From positions 162,337-226,336 of the forward strand of contig CAIKAC010000011.1 in the NCBI GenBank assembly GCA_903825305.1: 64,000 bases of DNA. Reading direction: 5' to 3'. A program made the position numbers and the translations under genes. This document shows, piece by piece, positions 1 to 8,558 of this stretch (its first letter is position 1; every line of letters begins with the position of its first letter). The DNA is from an uncultured Actinomycetes bacterium (lineage in GTDB: Bacteria > Actinomycetota > Acidimicrobiia > Acidimicrobiales > RAAP-2). The notes beneath the pieces are model-generated. The model was not told where the DNA came from. It worked only from the letters and a program-made list of their open reading frames with translations, and made no database searches.

Positions 1-1
1 A

Positions 2-409
2 GAGCGACCTGAGTTGATAGAGCCAGCCGTCGAAGAGTTCCTTCGTTGGGCCACGCCCATTTATCACTTCCGTCGTACCGCCACGCGAGACGTAGAACTT
101 CGCGACAAGAAGATCCGCGAAGGCGACAAGGTCCTCATGTGGTTCACGAGTGGCAACCGTGATGAAGAAGTATTCGAAGACCCCGAGCGTTTTGATGTCA
201 CGAGAAGCCGTGTGGACCACGTCACCTTTGGCAAAGGTGGTCCCCACTTCTGCCTAGGTAACGGTCTGGCTCGACTCGAAATTAAAGTTCTCTTCGAAGA
301 ACTGCTTCCGCGCCTTCAGACCGCTTCGTTTAATGGCGAGGTGAAGGTGATGCGATCAAACTTCGTCCACGGCATCAAAGAATTCCCCGTATCGATCACG
401 ACCGTCTGA
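2..409 (+). CDS. Cytochrome P450, C-terminal part (cut by window start)
   Basis: This is the last 135 codons of a bacterial cytochrome P450, a haem monooxygenase; the gene begins before the window and the frame is open from base 2. Visible signatures are the ExxR helix (EEFLRW, E and R four apart) near the start, and the haem loop FGKGGPHFCLGNGLARLE with the axial Cys about 52 residues before the end. It resembles the complete P450 at 20106-21365 (shared RSNF...G.K..PV tail), so the two are likely paralogues. Its 3' end and the downstream MarR tail are repeated, diverged, at 7903-8152. Substrate cannot be told. Confidence 0.93.
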   Translation, partial: ERPELIEPAVEEFLRWATPIYHFRRTATRDVELRDKKIREGDKVLMWFTSGNRDEEVFEDPERFDVTRSRVDHVTFGKGGPHFCLGNGLARLEIKVLFEELLPRLQTASFNGEVKVMRSNFVHGIKEFPVSITTV

Positions 410-557
410 GTGACACCCCTCACCGTGCGCAGAAGGGCTGCACTAACAAAGGTGCTGTGATTCTGAACCATCAAAATGCGGTAGCTGTGAACTCCAGATC
501 GATTCTGGTGCGGATCTGGCCCAGTGCTTCGCCCAACGCTTTGACTTCGCGCGCAGG
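309..557. repeat. Duplicated P450-tail/MarR-tail segment, copy A
   Basis: This stretch holds the last ~30 codons of the P450, the intergenic spacer and the last ~22 codons of a MarR gene on the opposite strand. It aligns base for base, with scattered substitutions, to 7903-8152. Similarity stops abruptly after GCGCGCAG near 557, where unrelated DNA leading to the helicase gene begins. Copy A is therefore the left edge of a replaced or inserted segment. Confidence 0.85.
492..557 (-). pseudogene. MarR-family regulator, C-terminal remnant
   Basis: About 22 codons matching the C-terminus of the intact MarR gene at 8084-8545 survive here on the minus strand. The original TAG stop (seen at 8084-8086) has changed so that the frame reads DLE and continues a few codons to another stop. 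The upstream part of the gene is missing and replaced by DNA leading to the helicase gene. It cannot encode a regulator. Confidence 0.75.
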
Positions 558-617
558 CAAGCCTTATCTCTACAACAAGAACGTTTAACGATCGGGGTCT
601 ATTGTCTTATTAGGCAA

Positions 618-3600
618 ATGGCACCTCGGAAAATGCAAAGAAACGACAGTAGGGAAGACATGAAAGCCAGCAGCGATGGATTTGAGCGAGCGGGCCTCGA
701 CCAACTCGTCGATCGCTCGGTGCGTCTGGTTGATTTCCTTCTTGCATCCGTCCGTGCCGGCGAGCAAATAATCAGTCAGTTGGAGGGCTACCCGGTTGCC
801 TTGGAGCTCACCTATATGCCTGATGTTCTGTCGACGACGCTCAGGCACTCTGCGAGTTCTGGCGAAGTTCTGTTCTCGGTTTCCAAGGTGTCTCTTGAGC
901 CACCCCCTCGACCGCCGCGCGACCTTCGTCCCTGGCTGGGCGATGACTTGAACGACTCCTCGGTCGATGTTCTCGAACTGAGAGAAGATCGCTTAGGGAA
1001 TCTTCCTCCCAAGAGTTTGATTACGTCTGAGTCATTCATCACCTATCAGCGCAGTTGGCAAGCATGGGCAGCCCGCGATCGACTCGACAAAGAGCATCTT
1101 CGTTGGTACGAAGAGTTGGAACGTTGTCGCAAGCGGCTCGAATCCGAAGGTGACTCCTTTGAGTTGGTTCTGGGGGTTGGTGCGCTTTCTTGGAAAACTC
1201 CCGGTCGTGTCATCGAACACCCTGTAGCTGTTGTCCGATGTCAAGTGAAGCTTGATAAGAAATCAGCTCGCCTTGATGTGGCCATCGATGGTGATGCCGT
1301 TCCACGTTTTGTAGATCGCCAACTTCTCGAAGGTGTAGATGGTTACCACTTTGATCGCACTCTCGGGCTGCGTGAGCAGTTGAGGCAGGCATCGGTTCCC
1401 ATCCTCAGCGAAGACATGAAGTTGATTGCGAGCAGGTGGTTGGATTTAGCCCTTGAGCGGCATCGCCCGTTTGAGGAAGGAATCGTAGAGATTGAAGTGG
1501 CTGAAGAGATTCCGGCTATGTCATGGTCACCAGTCCTCATTTATCGAAAGCGAGACCGTTCGAGCTTGATCGGGTTCTACGAGACGATGCTGGAGGAACT
1601 TTCTGGCGATGATGTGGACTTACCTCTCGGTCTGGCGGAAATGGTCGAGGCCATTGAGCTTGAGGATCGAGAGCAGTGGCTTGAGGACGAGGGGGCCGTC
1701 AAAGGTGAGGTCCTAGGGAGTGACCCTTTGTTCCCCCTTCCCTCCAATCCAGAGCAGCGTCAGATCATCGACCGGCTCCGATTCGACAACGGCGTTGTTG
1801 TTCAAGGGCCGCCAGGTACCGGTAAAACGCACACCATTGCCAATCTCCTAACAGCACTATTGGCGAGGGGGCAGCGAGTTCTTGTCACCAGCCAAAAGGA
1901 CCAGGCCCTGAGGGTCCTGAAGGAGAAGTTGCCTCTGGAAATCCAACCCCTCTGCATAACAAGCACTGACCTCAAACGTGGCGGCTCCACTGAGCTTGAT
2001 CAAGGAGTCACTGCACTTTCAGACCGACATTCGCGATTTTCTCCGGAGCAACATGCCCGTGAGCTCGATGGCCTTGTTGCTCTCCGACGCGATGCCCTTG
2101 TTGCGCAGAAGCATGCAAAAGAGGAGTTGCGCAGTCTTAGAGAGAGTGAGACGTTGGTGCATCCTGAGATTGCACCCGGATATCAGGGGACTAAGGCAAA
2201 GATCGTGCAGGCACTATCTCAGCACAAGGACTCATTTCCCTGGATGCCGCTTCCTGTTAGTGCCGCTACGCCTAAGTCCCCTTCTCTCAGTACGGATGAG
2301 TTAGTTGAACTATTACAACTCCTGCGTTCCGCCACGCCAGAGCGAGTCGCTCGTATTGATCAAGATTTCATCGACGTCGCTCGACTGCTCGCTCCCGAGA
2401 AGTTCCAAGAGATGGTTGAAACTGAGGTGCAGGCAGCACGCGTAGCCCGACAACTTGCCTCATCAGTCTCCGAGTTGCTAAGTGCCCTCTCTAAGGCAGA
2501 GACGTCTCAGTTGCAAACAGACATCGTGGCATTGGATGATCTTCTCTATCAACTGCAGCTCGGCCAAGAGATTGCGTCATGGCCAGACAACTGGGTTGTA
2601 GATGCCATCAGGGCTGGCTTGTCTAATGATGGCTTCGGAGCCTGGACGCAGCATGCGACTGTTGCCTCTGCTGCAAACAAGGCGAAAGAACTTCTCGACA
2701 GCATTGGTACGCAGGCAGTATCCCTTCCAACTTTCTCGGACGACGGCGAGTGGTCTTTGCCCGCGCAACTCGCAATCGCCAAGTCATTGCAGGAGCAGAT
2801 CGCTTCGGGAAGAAGCATTCGACCCCGGCTTCTCCGTTCTGGCGTACAGCGAGAAGCATCGCGCCTGATTGACGAGGCGACGGTGGACGGTCGTTCGATC
2901 GCTGATGACCCGAAGTCCCTCAGGTCGCTCATTGCAGTCATGGAGGCGCAACTCCATGTTCAACGTGTAGTCAACTCTTGGGCCAGTCTTGGCGTGAAAG
3001 TGGTTGAGATTTCCTCGCTGCCGGCAATGGCTGCAGAGTTGGTCGTGATGACAGATCGACTTGAACGAGTCATGAGATTGACAGCTCGAGTTGCTGACAT
3101 CGATGTTTGGCTCGTCAAGCGCGGCATGCGTATCGGCCTGACGTCGCCAAGAGACGTGGGTACTCTTCGCGATGCGGTCTCTGGGTTAGAGGCTGCGTAC
3201 CAAGCCGAGGAGGCATCAGGGCGAATACAAATCGCGTTCGACTTTTTCACAACGGAAGCAGTCAAATCCAGCACCCCTCCCGAGATCGCATCAATGGCAC
3301 ACGCCATCTCGATGCGGGACACTGTCAGCTACCAAGAATCCTATGAGCGGTATCGAAGTGGGCCACAGGAAAAACAACTGCAGCAACGATGCGATGAACT
3401 TCTTGACAGACTCAGAAACGACCATCCGGCTTTAGCTTTCATGCTTGCGGACACTGCATCAGATGGAGATTGGCCACAGCGGATCGCTCAGATGCCTGAG
3501 GCATGGTCCTACGCAGTTGCGTGGTCGTTTATTGACCGCCAGCGGGACCCGGGGCGAGATGCAAGGCTCGCTGCTGATTTAGAAGCCGCCACTCGTGCGG

Positions 3601-5465
3601 TCCTTCGCGCCACGGCGGCCGAGGCAGCTTGCCGAGCCTGGGGAGAACGACTGCCCAAGATGAACGCTGTCGAAGTCACCGCGCTCAAGGCCTATCGTGC
3701 TGCAGTCACGGCCCGCGGCCACGGGTATGGTCGGTGGGCCGGCCGATATGCGGCGGATGCCCGCCAGGCGATGACGGCAGCACGTTCAGCGGTCCCAGCT
3801 TGGATCATGCCGATCAGCCAGGTGGTGGAGACCATCAAGCCCGATCGTTACTCGTTCGATGTTGTGATTGTGGACGAAGCATCTCAAGCAGGCATTGATG
3901 CAATGTTTCTGTTGTGGTTGGCTCCACGAATCATCGTCGTTGGCGACGATCGGCAGTGTGCTCCGAGCGAGATAGTTCGTGGGGGCAACCAAGCGGTATT
4001 CGATCGACTCGACGATTACCTTCCGGATATGCCGAGCTATCTGCGCGGGCAACTGACTCCGAACTCCAATCTCTTTACCCTGCTCTCCACGCGCTTCGGT
4101 TCGGTCATCCGCCTTCGCGAGCACTTTCGCTGCATGCCAGAGATCATTACCTGGTCATCCCAGCAGTTTTATCGTGATGAGCCGCTCGTGCCGCTTCGGC
4201 AGTTTGGCGCGGAACGTCTCCCACCAATCCGAACTCATTACGTTGAAGATGGGGTATCTGAAGGCAAGTCGACGTCAATGGTCAATCTGGCCGAGGCCAA
4301 GGCACTGGTCAATCAGCTTCGAGAATGCCTCGAGGACGATTCCTACGCTGACAAGACTTTTGGGGTGATCGTCCTGCAAAGTGCAGCCCAGGCTCAACTC
4401 ATCGACCGCCTCATACAGGAATCGATCCCGCTGGACGTGATTGAAGATCGACGTATTCGTGTTGGCACACCCCCGGACTTCCAAGGTGACGAGCGAGACG
4501 TCATATTTCTGTCTCTCGTGATTTCAGATCGAGCCTCGGCGTTCACGCGAAAAGATTGGCAACGTCGCTACAACGTGGCCGCCTCTCGTGCAAGAGACCA
4601 GATGTGGCTTTTCCACTCAGTTACGTCGGATCTACTTTCTCCCCAGGACTTGCGACGAAGTCTCCTGACATACATGTTGAGCCCGCCACCGCCGCTCGCT
4701 CGAGGTTCCTTCCCGGACTTGACGTGGGATTCGCCTCTCACCGACCCCTTCGATTCGGTCTTTGAACAACGGGTTTACATCGAGCTGCGAGATCGTGGCT
4801 ATGCAGTGACTCCCCAGTTTGAAATCAACGGACGACGCATCGATCTCTTGGTGACGGGAGCCAAAGGGCAGCTCGCTGTTGAGTGTGATGGAGATTACTG
4901 GCACTCGTCTCCTGAGGCGGTTCAGAAGGATATCGATCGAGAACTTGAACTCCAGCGGGCTGGAATGCGTTTCTGGAGAGTCAGGGAGTCGGAGTTCTAC
5001 CTCGATCGGGAAGGCGCAATGAGCGGACTTTGGCGCACCTTGTCGGAGCGTGGGATTGAGCCTGGGTCTTTGGCGGTTGGAAATACCAACGTTGACCCAG
5101 GATCTGAAGAGTGGACAAGCGTAGTTCTAAGTGACGAGGAAGGATTGGATGGAATCGACGGTGATGCATCCGACCTTGATCACTATGAACGCACGGATCG
5201 GCATCGCGCTCGGCGTTCTCGGGCCGCTCAAATAGCTCGTCGAGTTGGTCAGTTCGCATTCGACTTGAACTCAGATAGTCCGCAAGAGTCGAATGAGTTC
5301 AAGCGTGATGAAGTGTCGTCAGGTCAGGCCGATACCGCCGCCTCTTGGGAAGTTCGCAAGTGGGCCTTAGAGCACGGTTTCTCGGCCGGAGTTCGAGGTC
5401 GCTTACCTTCCGAGGTGATTGAAGCGTGGAACCGGCAGTATCCGGAGCGCCCCTTTTACGGTTGA
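618..5465 (+). CDS. SF1 (UPF1-like) helicase with MTES_1575-type nuclease domain and C-terminal Lsr2-like domain
   Basis: A 1,615-residue multidomain protein. Residues 1-380 are an uncharacterised N-terminal region. Walker A GPPGTGKT lies near residue 398, followed by a ~650-residue helical insertion, Walker B VIVDEASQ near 1085, GDDRQCAPSE, and the SF1 late motifs HFRCMPEI, FQGDERDV and NVAASRARD. A PD-(D/E)XK-like nuclease domain follows (RRIDLLV near 1407, AVECDGDYWH near 1420), as in REase_MTES_1575/Vsr-like ends. The last ~42 residues (VRKWALEHG...RGRLPSEVIEAW) match the DNA-binding domain of Lsr2, the actinobacterial silencer of AT-rich foreign DNA. The likely role is nucleic-acid unwinding and cleavage in defence; this is inferred. 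Start is uncertain: ATGs at 618, 633 and 660 are in frame, and 660 follows AGGGAAG. Confidence 0.92.
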   Translation: MAPRKMQRNDSREDMKASSDGFERAGLDQLVDRSVRLVDFLLASVRAGEQIISQLEGYPVALELTYMPDVLSTTLRHSASSGEVLFSVSKVSLEPPPRPPRDLRPWLGDDLNDSSVDVLELREDRLGNLPPKSLITSESFITYQRSWQAWAARDRLDKEHLRWYEELERCRKRLESEGDSFELVLGVGALSWKTPGRVIEHPVAVVRCQVKLDKKSARLDVAIDGDAVPRFVDRQLLEGVDGYHFDRTLGLREQLRQASVPILSEDMKLIASRWLDLALERHRPFEEGIVEIEVAEEIPAMSWSPVLIYRKRDRSSLIGFYETMLEELSGDDVDLPLGLAEMVEAIELEDREQWLEDEGAVKGEVLGSDPLFPLPSNPEQRQIIDRLRFDNGVVVQGPPGTGKTHTIANLLTALLARGQRVLVTSQKDQALRVLKEKLPLEIQPLCITSTDLKRGGSTELDQGVTALSDRHSRFSPEQHARELDGLVALRRDALVAQKHAKEELRSLRESETLVHPEIAPGYQGTKAKIVQALSQHKDSFPWMPLPVSAATPKSPSLSTDELVELLQLLRSATPERVARIDQDFIDVARLLAPEKFQEMVETEVQAARVARQLASSVSELLSALSKAETSQLQTDIVALDDLLYQLQLGQEIASWPDNWVVDAIRAGLSNDGFGAWTQHATVASAANKAKELLDSIGTQAVSLPTFSDDGEWSLPAQLAIAKSLQEQIASGRSIRPRLLRSGVQREASRLIDEATVDGRSIADDPKSLRSLIAVMEAQLHVQRVVNSWASLGVKVVEISSLPAMAAELVVMTDRLERVMRLTARVADIDVWLVKRGMRIGLTSPRDVGTLRDAVSGLEAAYQAEEASGRIQIAFDFFTTEAVKSSTPPEIASMAHAISMRDTVSYQESYERYRSGPQEKQLQQRCDELLDRLRNDHPALAFMLADTASDGDWPQRIAQMPEAWSYAVAWSFIDRQRDPGRDARLAADLEAATRAVLRATAAEAACRAWGERLPKMNAVEVTALKAYRAAVTARGHGYGRWAGRYAADARQAMTAARSAVPAWIMPISQVVETIKPDRYSFDVVIVDEASQAGIDAMFLLWLAPRIIVVGDDRQCAPSEIVRGGNQAVFDRLDDYLPDMPSYLRGQLTPNSNLFTLLSTRFGSVIRLREHFRCMPEIITWSSQQFYRDEPLVPLRQFGAERLPPIRTHYVEDGVSEGKSTSMVNLAEAKALVNQLRECLEDDSYADKTFGVIVLQSAAQAQLIDRLIQESIPLDVIEDRRIRVGTPPDFQGDERDVIFLSLVISDRASAFTRKDWQRRYNVAASRARDQMWLFHSVTSDLLSPQDLRRSLLTYMLSPPPPLARGSFPDLTWDSPLTDPFDSVFEQRVYIELRDRGYAVTPQFEINGRRIDLLVTGAKGQLAVECDGDYWHSSPEAVQKDIDRELELQRAGMRFWRVRESEFYLDREGAMSGLWRTLSERGIEPGSLAVGNTNVDPGSEEWTSVVLSDEEGLDGIDGDASDLDHYERTDRHRARRSRAAQIARRVGQFAFDLNSDSPQESNEFKRDEVSSGQADTAASWEVRKWALEHGFSAGVRGRLPSEVIEAWNRQYPERPFYG

Positions 5466-5583
5466 AGACCATTTCGGCTCGGCTCGTGCGAAGGCGGACG
5501 AAGAGTTTGAATCGCTAAATGCACAGAGCACACTGGTGCCGTAAATCGGTTCTTTAGCGCTCTACCAAACGAGCGTAAGTTGC

Positions 5584-5589
5584 TATCGT
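5584..5589 (+). promoter_or_regulatory. Putative -10 element (TATCGT) of leaderless type
   Basis: TATCGT ends five bases before the ATG at 5595, and no Shine-Dalgarno sequence is visible. This fits the TANNNT-plus-short-gap pattern seen before other genes in the window. Confidence 0.35.
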
Positions 5590-5594
5590 CTTAG

Positions 5595-6002
5595 ATGGTG
5601 ACGGAACATCTCGACTACTGGAGTGACTGGAGGACTCGAGAGTTCTTTTGCGGATGCGGTTGGTCTGGGGTTGGGCCAGAGGAGAACATTGTGGCAGGCA
5701 AGCATCAGGCAGGAAGCTTCGGACTCTTCACCCGCTCCCTTGTGGGACTCGATCAAACTGCAGCGAAGGAGGCATTCGGGGCATTCCTGGCCAAACAGAA
5801 CTACGACGCTGATCAGATCAATTTCGTCAACCTTGCCATCAGCGAACTTGCCCAGAATGGCGTGATCTCTTCAGCCAGTTTCTATGAAGATCTCTATGCG
5901 AGTTTCAGTTCAACGGGTCCACAAGGGCTGTTCACTTCGGAGCAGATTCAGGATCTTGACGAGATTTTTGACGCTGTCAGAGAGAATGCAACGGCAGCAT
6001 GA
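5595..6002 (+). pseudogene. Remnant of type I restriction enzyme subunit R (HsdR) C-terminus behind a short CGW leader
   Basis: A 135-codon frame. Residues ~38-135 (from SFGLFTRSLVGLD through ISELAQNGVISS, GPQGLFT, to LDEIFDAVREN) match the extreme C-terminal domain of type I restriction R subunits, which normally exceed 800 residues and carry a helicase/nuclease body that is absent here. Residues 1-37 include FFCGCGWSG, a CxCGW-type motif not expected in HsdR, so the frame may be a fusion formed by deletion. No hsdM or hsdS gene is in the window. Its stop overlaps the next ATG (ATGA), so it may still be translated and coupled to the GIY-YIG gene. It could have been retained as a small interaction domain. 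Confidence 0.7.
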
Positions 6003-6814
6003 GTTCAGAGACGCCCAACCAGCACTACGTCTACCTCTATCGGTCGGCGACTGGAAGACCCATGTACGTCGGATATGGCCACCACGTTGCTCGTGCGCTT
6101 TCCCATTCAGGTGGGAGCCATAATCCGCAACTTGAGGAGTGGCTGGGCAAGAACAACTTCGACCTCAGGGTCGCTGGTCCCTACGGCAGCGAGGATGAGG
6201 CAAAGAAGGTTGAAGCTGCCTTGATCTCAGCACTCAATCCTGAACTCAATCACGCTCCAGGTGATGGTCCACAATTCGTGCCGGTTGGGGTACCACCTGG
6301 GCTGTGGGAGCGACCCCAGATGGATCCACTGACGCTGCGAGAGATCGGCATTGCGACAGGAGGCGCACTTCTCGTGTACCTCGCACCTGGAGATCAACTT
6401 CGAGATGGGCGTAAGAAATTTGATGCTGCACTTCCCACCGATCAGGACGCAGTTTCGAACATCGAAATGTCTTGGGACATCGACCGGCACCTTGATGAGT
6501 GGCGAAGTAGTCCGAGCGCCGCGCCCAAAGTGGTCCTTGGTGTTCACGGCCCCGTGAAGCATCGCTTTGTCGTGGGATCTTTGGCGATCAAGACTGAGGA
6601 ACTTGGCAACCCTGAGTTCAAGAGAGAAGCCAAGCAATGGAATGGGCACCATCGTTGGCGGATCCCACTCTTGGACCGCACCGAACTCGATGTTGCTCAA
6701 CTTCGTGGAAGGCGGTTAGAGGGCGTCCGCTTTGGTGCCTTCAGCCACCAACTCCACATCTGGGTCGATGGAAAGGGCTCCGTTAGGCACCCCAGTAGCC
6801 ACCAAATTGGGTGA
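5999..6814 (+). CDS. GIY-YIG nuclease-like protein with uncharacterised C-terminal domain
   Basis: 271 residues. The N-terminal ~85 residues resemble the GIY-YIG fold: YVYLYR (residues 10-15) and MYVGYG (22-27) stand for the GIY and YIG strands, followed by a helix with ALSH and later KKVEAALISALNPELNH, where the Glu would be the metal ligand. The C-terminal ~180 residues contain HRFVVGSLAIK and a tail HLWIHVD-like strand (QLHIWVDG) that I do not recognise. It overlaps the HsdR remnant by four bases, so the two are co-translated. GIY-YIG proteins cut DNA in restriction, repair and homing; which applies here is unknown. Confidence 0.75.
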   Translation: MSSETPNQHYVYLYRSATGRPMYVGYGHHVARALSHSGGSHNPQLEEWLGKNNFDLRVAGPYGSEDEAKKVEAALISALNPELNHAPGDGPQFVPVGVPPGLWERPQMDPLTLREIGIATGGALLVYLAPGDQLRDGRKKFDAALPTDQDAVSNIEMSWDIDRHLDEWRSSPSAAPKVVLGVHGPVKHRFVVGSLAIKTEELGNPEFKREAKQWNGHHRWRIPLLDRTELDVAQLRGRRLEGVRFGAFSHQLHIWVDGKGSVRHPSSHQIG

Positions 6815-6904
6815 GCGCGATCAAGACGCATCGGCGAGATGCCGGCACACCGTATTCCTGCTGACATCGATTGAACGCCGAATAGAAGGTGAATTGGAGC
6901 CAAC

Positions 6905-7213
6905 ATGGGCTGGAGCATTACAGGCAAGGATGATGCCGGCAGGGATAGGTTCGCCAGAGCCAACGACGATGGATCATGGGATTCTGACTTAATCACTGAA
7001 TCTTGGCTAATTCAGATGATCACCTCTAAGGAGGTCGTCTATGCCACCGCTACGGACGTAGGCCGCATTGTGGATGGCTACGACCTGACCGCCATCTATC
7101 TCGCCACGCTTCAGATCTGGAGAAAACAAATGTCCCCAGAGACCTTCGACGAGATCAAGATCGCCGACTCTCCGTTCCAAGATGTGGAAACCGATCCAGA
7201 CGTGGTCTATTAA
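6905..7213 (+). CDS. Hypothetical protein, 102 residues
   Basis: A small acidic ORFan starting at an ATG with GGAG (6896-6899) just upstream. It lies 90 bp downstream of the GIY-YIG gene on the same strand, so it may belong to the same transcript. There is no signal peptide or membrane segment. Composition is mixed alpha/beta with many Asp, and I recognise no motif. The alternative is that it is not coding, but the start context and length favour a real gene. Confidence 0.55.
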   Translation: MGWSITGKDDAGRDRFARANDDGSWDSDLITESWLIQMITSKEVVYATATDVGRIVDGYDLTAIYLATLQIWRKQMSPETFDEIKIADSPFQDVETDPDVVY

Positions 7214-7459
7214 CTACTGAGGCTTTTAGCCACACTGTTCTCAGTTTTGGTGATGGAGTTCAACGGAAGATTCGCACTGCTCCGTGACACTTCGCAAGAC
7301 TTCCGTCAATATTTTCCTGGTACTACCTCAAACAAGAAGTCAGAAACATCTGTAGAAATTGGCCATCAAAACAATGTGCATCTCACTCCCTTGTTGCGAA
7401 GTAGGAATTATTAGTGGATTTGTTTCGGCGCCTATGTGAGGTAAACACCTCGTCCATGA

Positions 7460-7908
7460 TTAGCGAAGGACAAACGGCTCACCCACGGCCTCATCTGAAG
7501 ATTCAATCCAGATGGCCTTGGGCTTGGTGACTTCAGCAAAGCCATCCATGCCGTTTTCGCGTCCGTAACCTGAAAGTTTTGAGCCACCAAAGGGTGTTGC
7601 AAAGTGCAAGGCGCGGTACATATTGATCCACACCGTTCCGGCATCAAGGCGCTTGGCAACCCGGTGAGCGACATTAACGTTGTGTGTCCACACACCAGCA
7701 GCCAATCCAAAGGGTGAATCGTTAGCGATGGCGATGGCGATGGCTTCGTCCTCATCGCTAAATCGAATGACAGAGAGTACCGGCCCGAAGAGTTCGTTTT
7801 GGGCTAAGTCCATGGGATTCGTGACGTTGTTCAGCACTGTTGGAGCCAAGAACCAACCCCATCCTGGAACTTTGGCTTTAGGGCCACCTGCGATAATCTC
7901 CACGCCTT
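7460..7908 (-). pseudogene. Aldehyde dehydrogenase, C-terminal third only (truncated duplicate)
   Basis: The frame is nearly identical to the last ~147 codons of the complete ALDH at 15169-16638 (shared NELFGPVLSVIRF, AGTVWINMY, FGGSKLSGYGRENG, ending FVLR). The Rossmann domain and the catalytic Cys and Glu are absent, so it cannot be active. One in-frame 6-bp expansion turns AIAIAND into AIAIAIAND (gatggc repeats near 7725-7745). At CGCCTT (7903-7908) the sequence switches to the P450 tail; both parents carry GCGCCTT at the matching point. Similarity to the full gene ends at the stop codon, beyond which flanks differ. The 246 bp from 7214 to 7459 hold no gene; a small hairpin GAGGT-AAAC-ACCTC lies at 7438-7451. 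Confidence 0.88.
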
Positions 7909-8152
7909 CAGACCGCTTCGTTCAATGGCGATATGAAGGTCATGCGATCAAACTTTGTCCACGGCATCAAAAAATTCCTCGCATCAATCGCGACGGTCTG
8001 AGCCACACCCTTCACCGCGCGTAGAAGTGCTGCACCAACAAACATGGAGTGATTTCGTATCACCAAGATGCGGTAGCTGCGAACTACAGATCGATTCCGG
8101 TACGGATCTTGCTAAGTGCTTCGCCCAACACTTTGACTTCGCGCGCAGTCAA
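7903..8152. repeat. Duplicated P450-tail/MarR-tail segment, copy B
   Basis: Second copy of the segment at 309-557. It begins exactly at the ALDH-tail junction and runs through the spacer into the intact MarR gene. The copies differ by scattered single-base changes, suggesting an old duplication or exchange with a diverged relative. Confidence 0.85.
7909..8001 (+). pseudogene. Cytochrome P450, last ~30 codons only
   Basis: The frame reads TASFNGDMKVMRSNFVHG and so on to a TGA at 7999-8001, matching the C-terminus of the P450 that ends at 409 with a few substitutions. The haem-binding region and everything upstream are missing, replaced by the ALDH tail in opposite orientation. It is a scar without function as an enzyme. 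Confidence 0.85.
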
Positions 8153-8545
8153 GTGATCAAAGACCCGCCGGCGAACATTGTGAAGCTGTATGGGGTAGGC
8201 CTCTTGTAAGGCCATGAGGCCCTGATCAGTTAACTCAGCGTAGGAACATCGAGCGTCACTTGCTTGTTGATGCTTGGTGACCATGCCATTTCTTTCCATC
8301 TGATCGACGAGACGCGACATCCGACTTGGCGAGAGACCCGCCACAGCGGCGAGATCTCCGATGCGGAGTTGTTGCTGATCTGCTTCTGAGAGATGAACCA
8401 GCACGACATATTCGGGAATGGAGAGCGCTGCACTTCGAGTTAAGTCTTCACCGAGTGATTTGGTGAGGTGATTGGCCACATAGGTCAATGCTCTCCAGGC
8501 ATCTTCTTCGTCGGGGTTCAGCGGCGAAACGGTTTCAGTCGTCAT
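8084..8545 (-). CDS. MarR-family transcriptional regulator
   Basis: 153 residues, typical MarR length. A winged helix-turn-helix covers residues ~55-110 (IGDLAAVAGLSPSRMSRLVDQMERNG, then the wing around DARCSYAELTDQG). MarR proteins are dimeric repressors usually released by small aromatic or phenolic ligands. It is divergent from the PPOX-like gene at 8619, with a near-palindrome in the 73-bp gap, so it probably controls itself and that neighbour. Its 3' end lies in repeat copy B, and a remnant of its twin is at 492-557. Confidence 0.93.
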   Translation of the reverse strand: MTTETVSPLNPDEEDAWRALTYVANHLTKSLGEDLTRSAALSIPEYVVLVHLSEADQQQLRIGDLAAVAGLSPSRMSRLVDQMERNGMVTKHQQASDARCSYAELTDQGLMALQEAYPIQLHNVRRRVFDHLTAREVKVLGEALSKIRTGIDL

Positions 8546-8558
8546 GGATCCATATTAG

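Noticed and set aside
7214..7459. Possible attachment site or tRNA scar at the island's right edge
   Set aside because: Only a 5-bp-stem hairpin (7438-7451) is present; there is no tRNA sequence and no direct repeat matching the left edge at 557.
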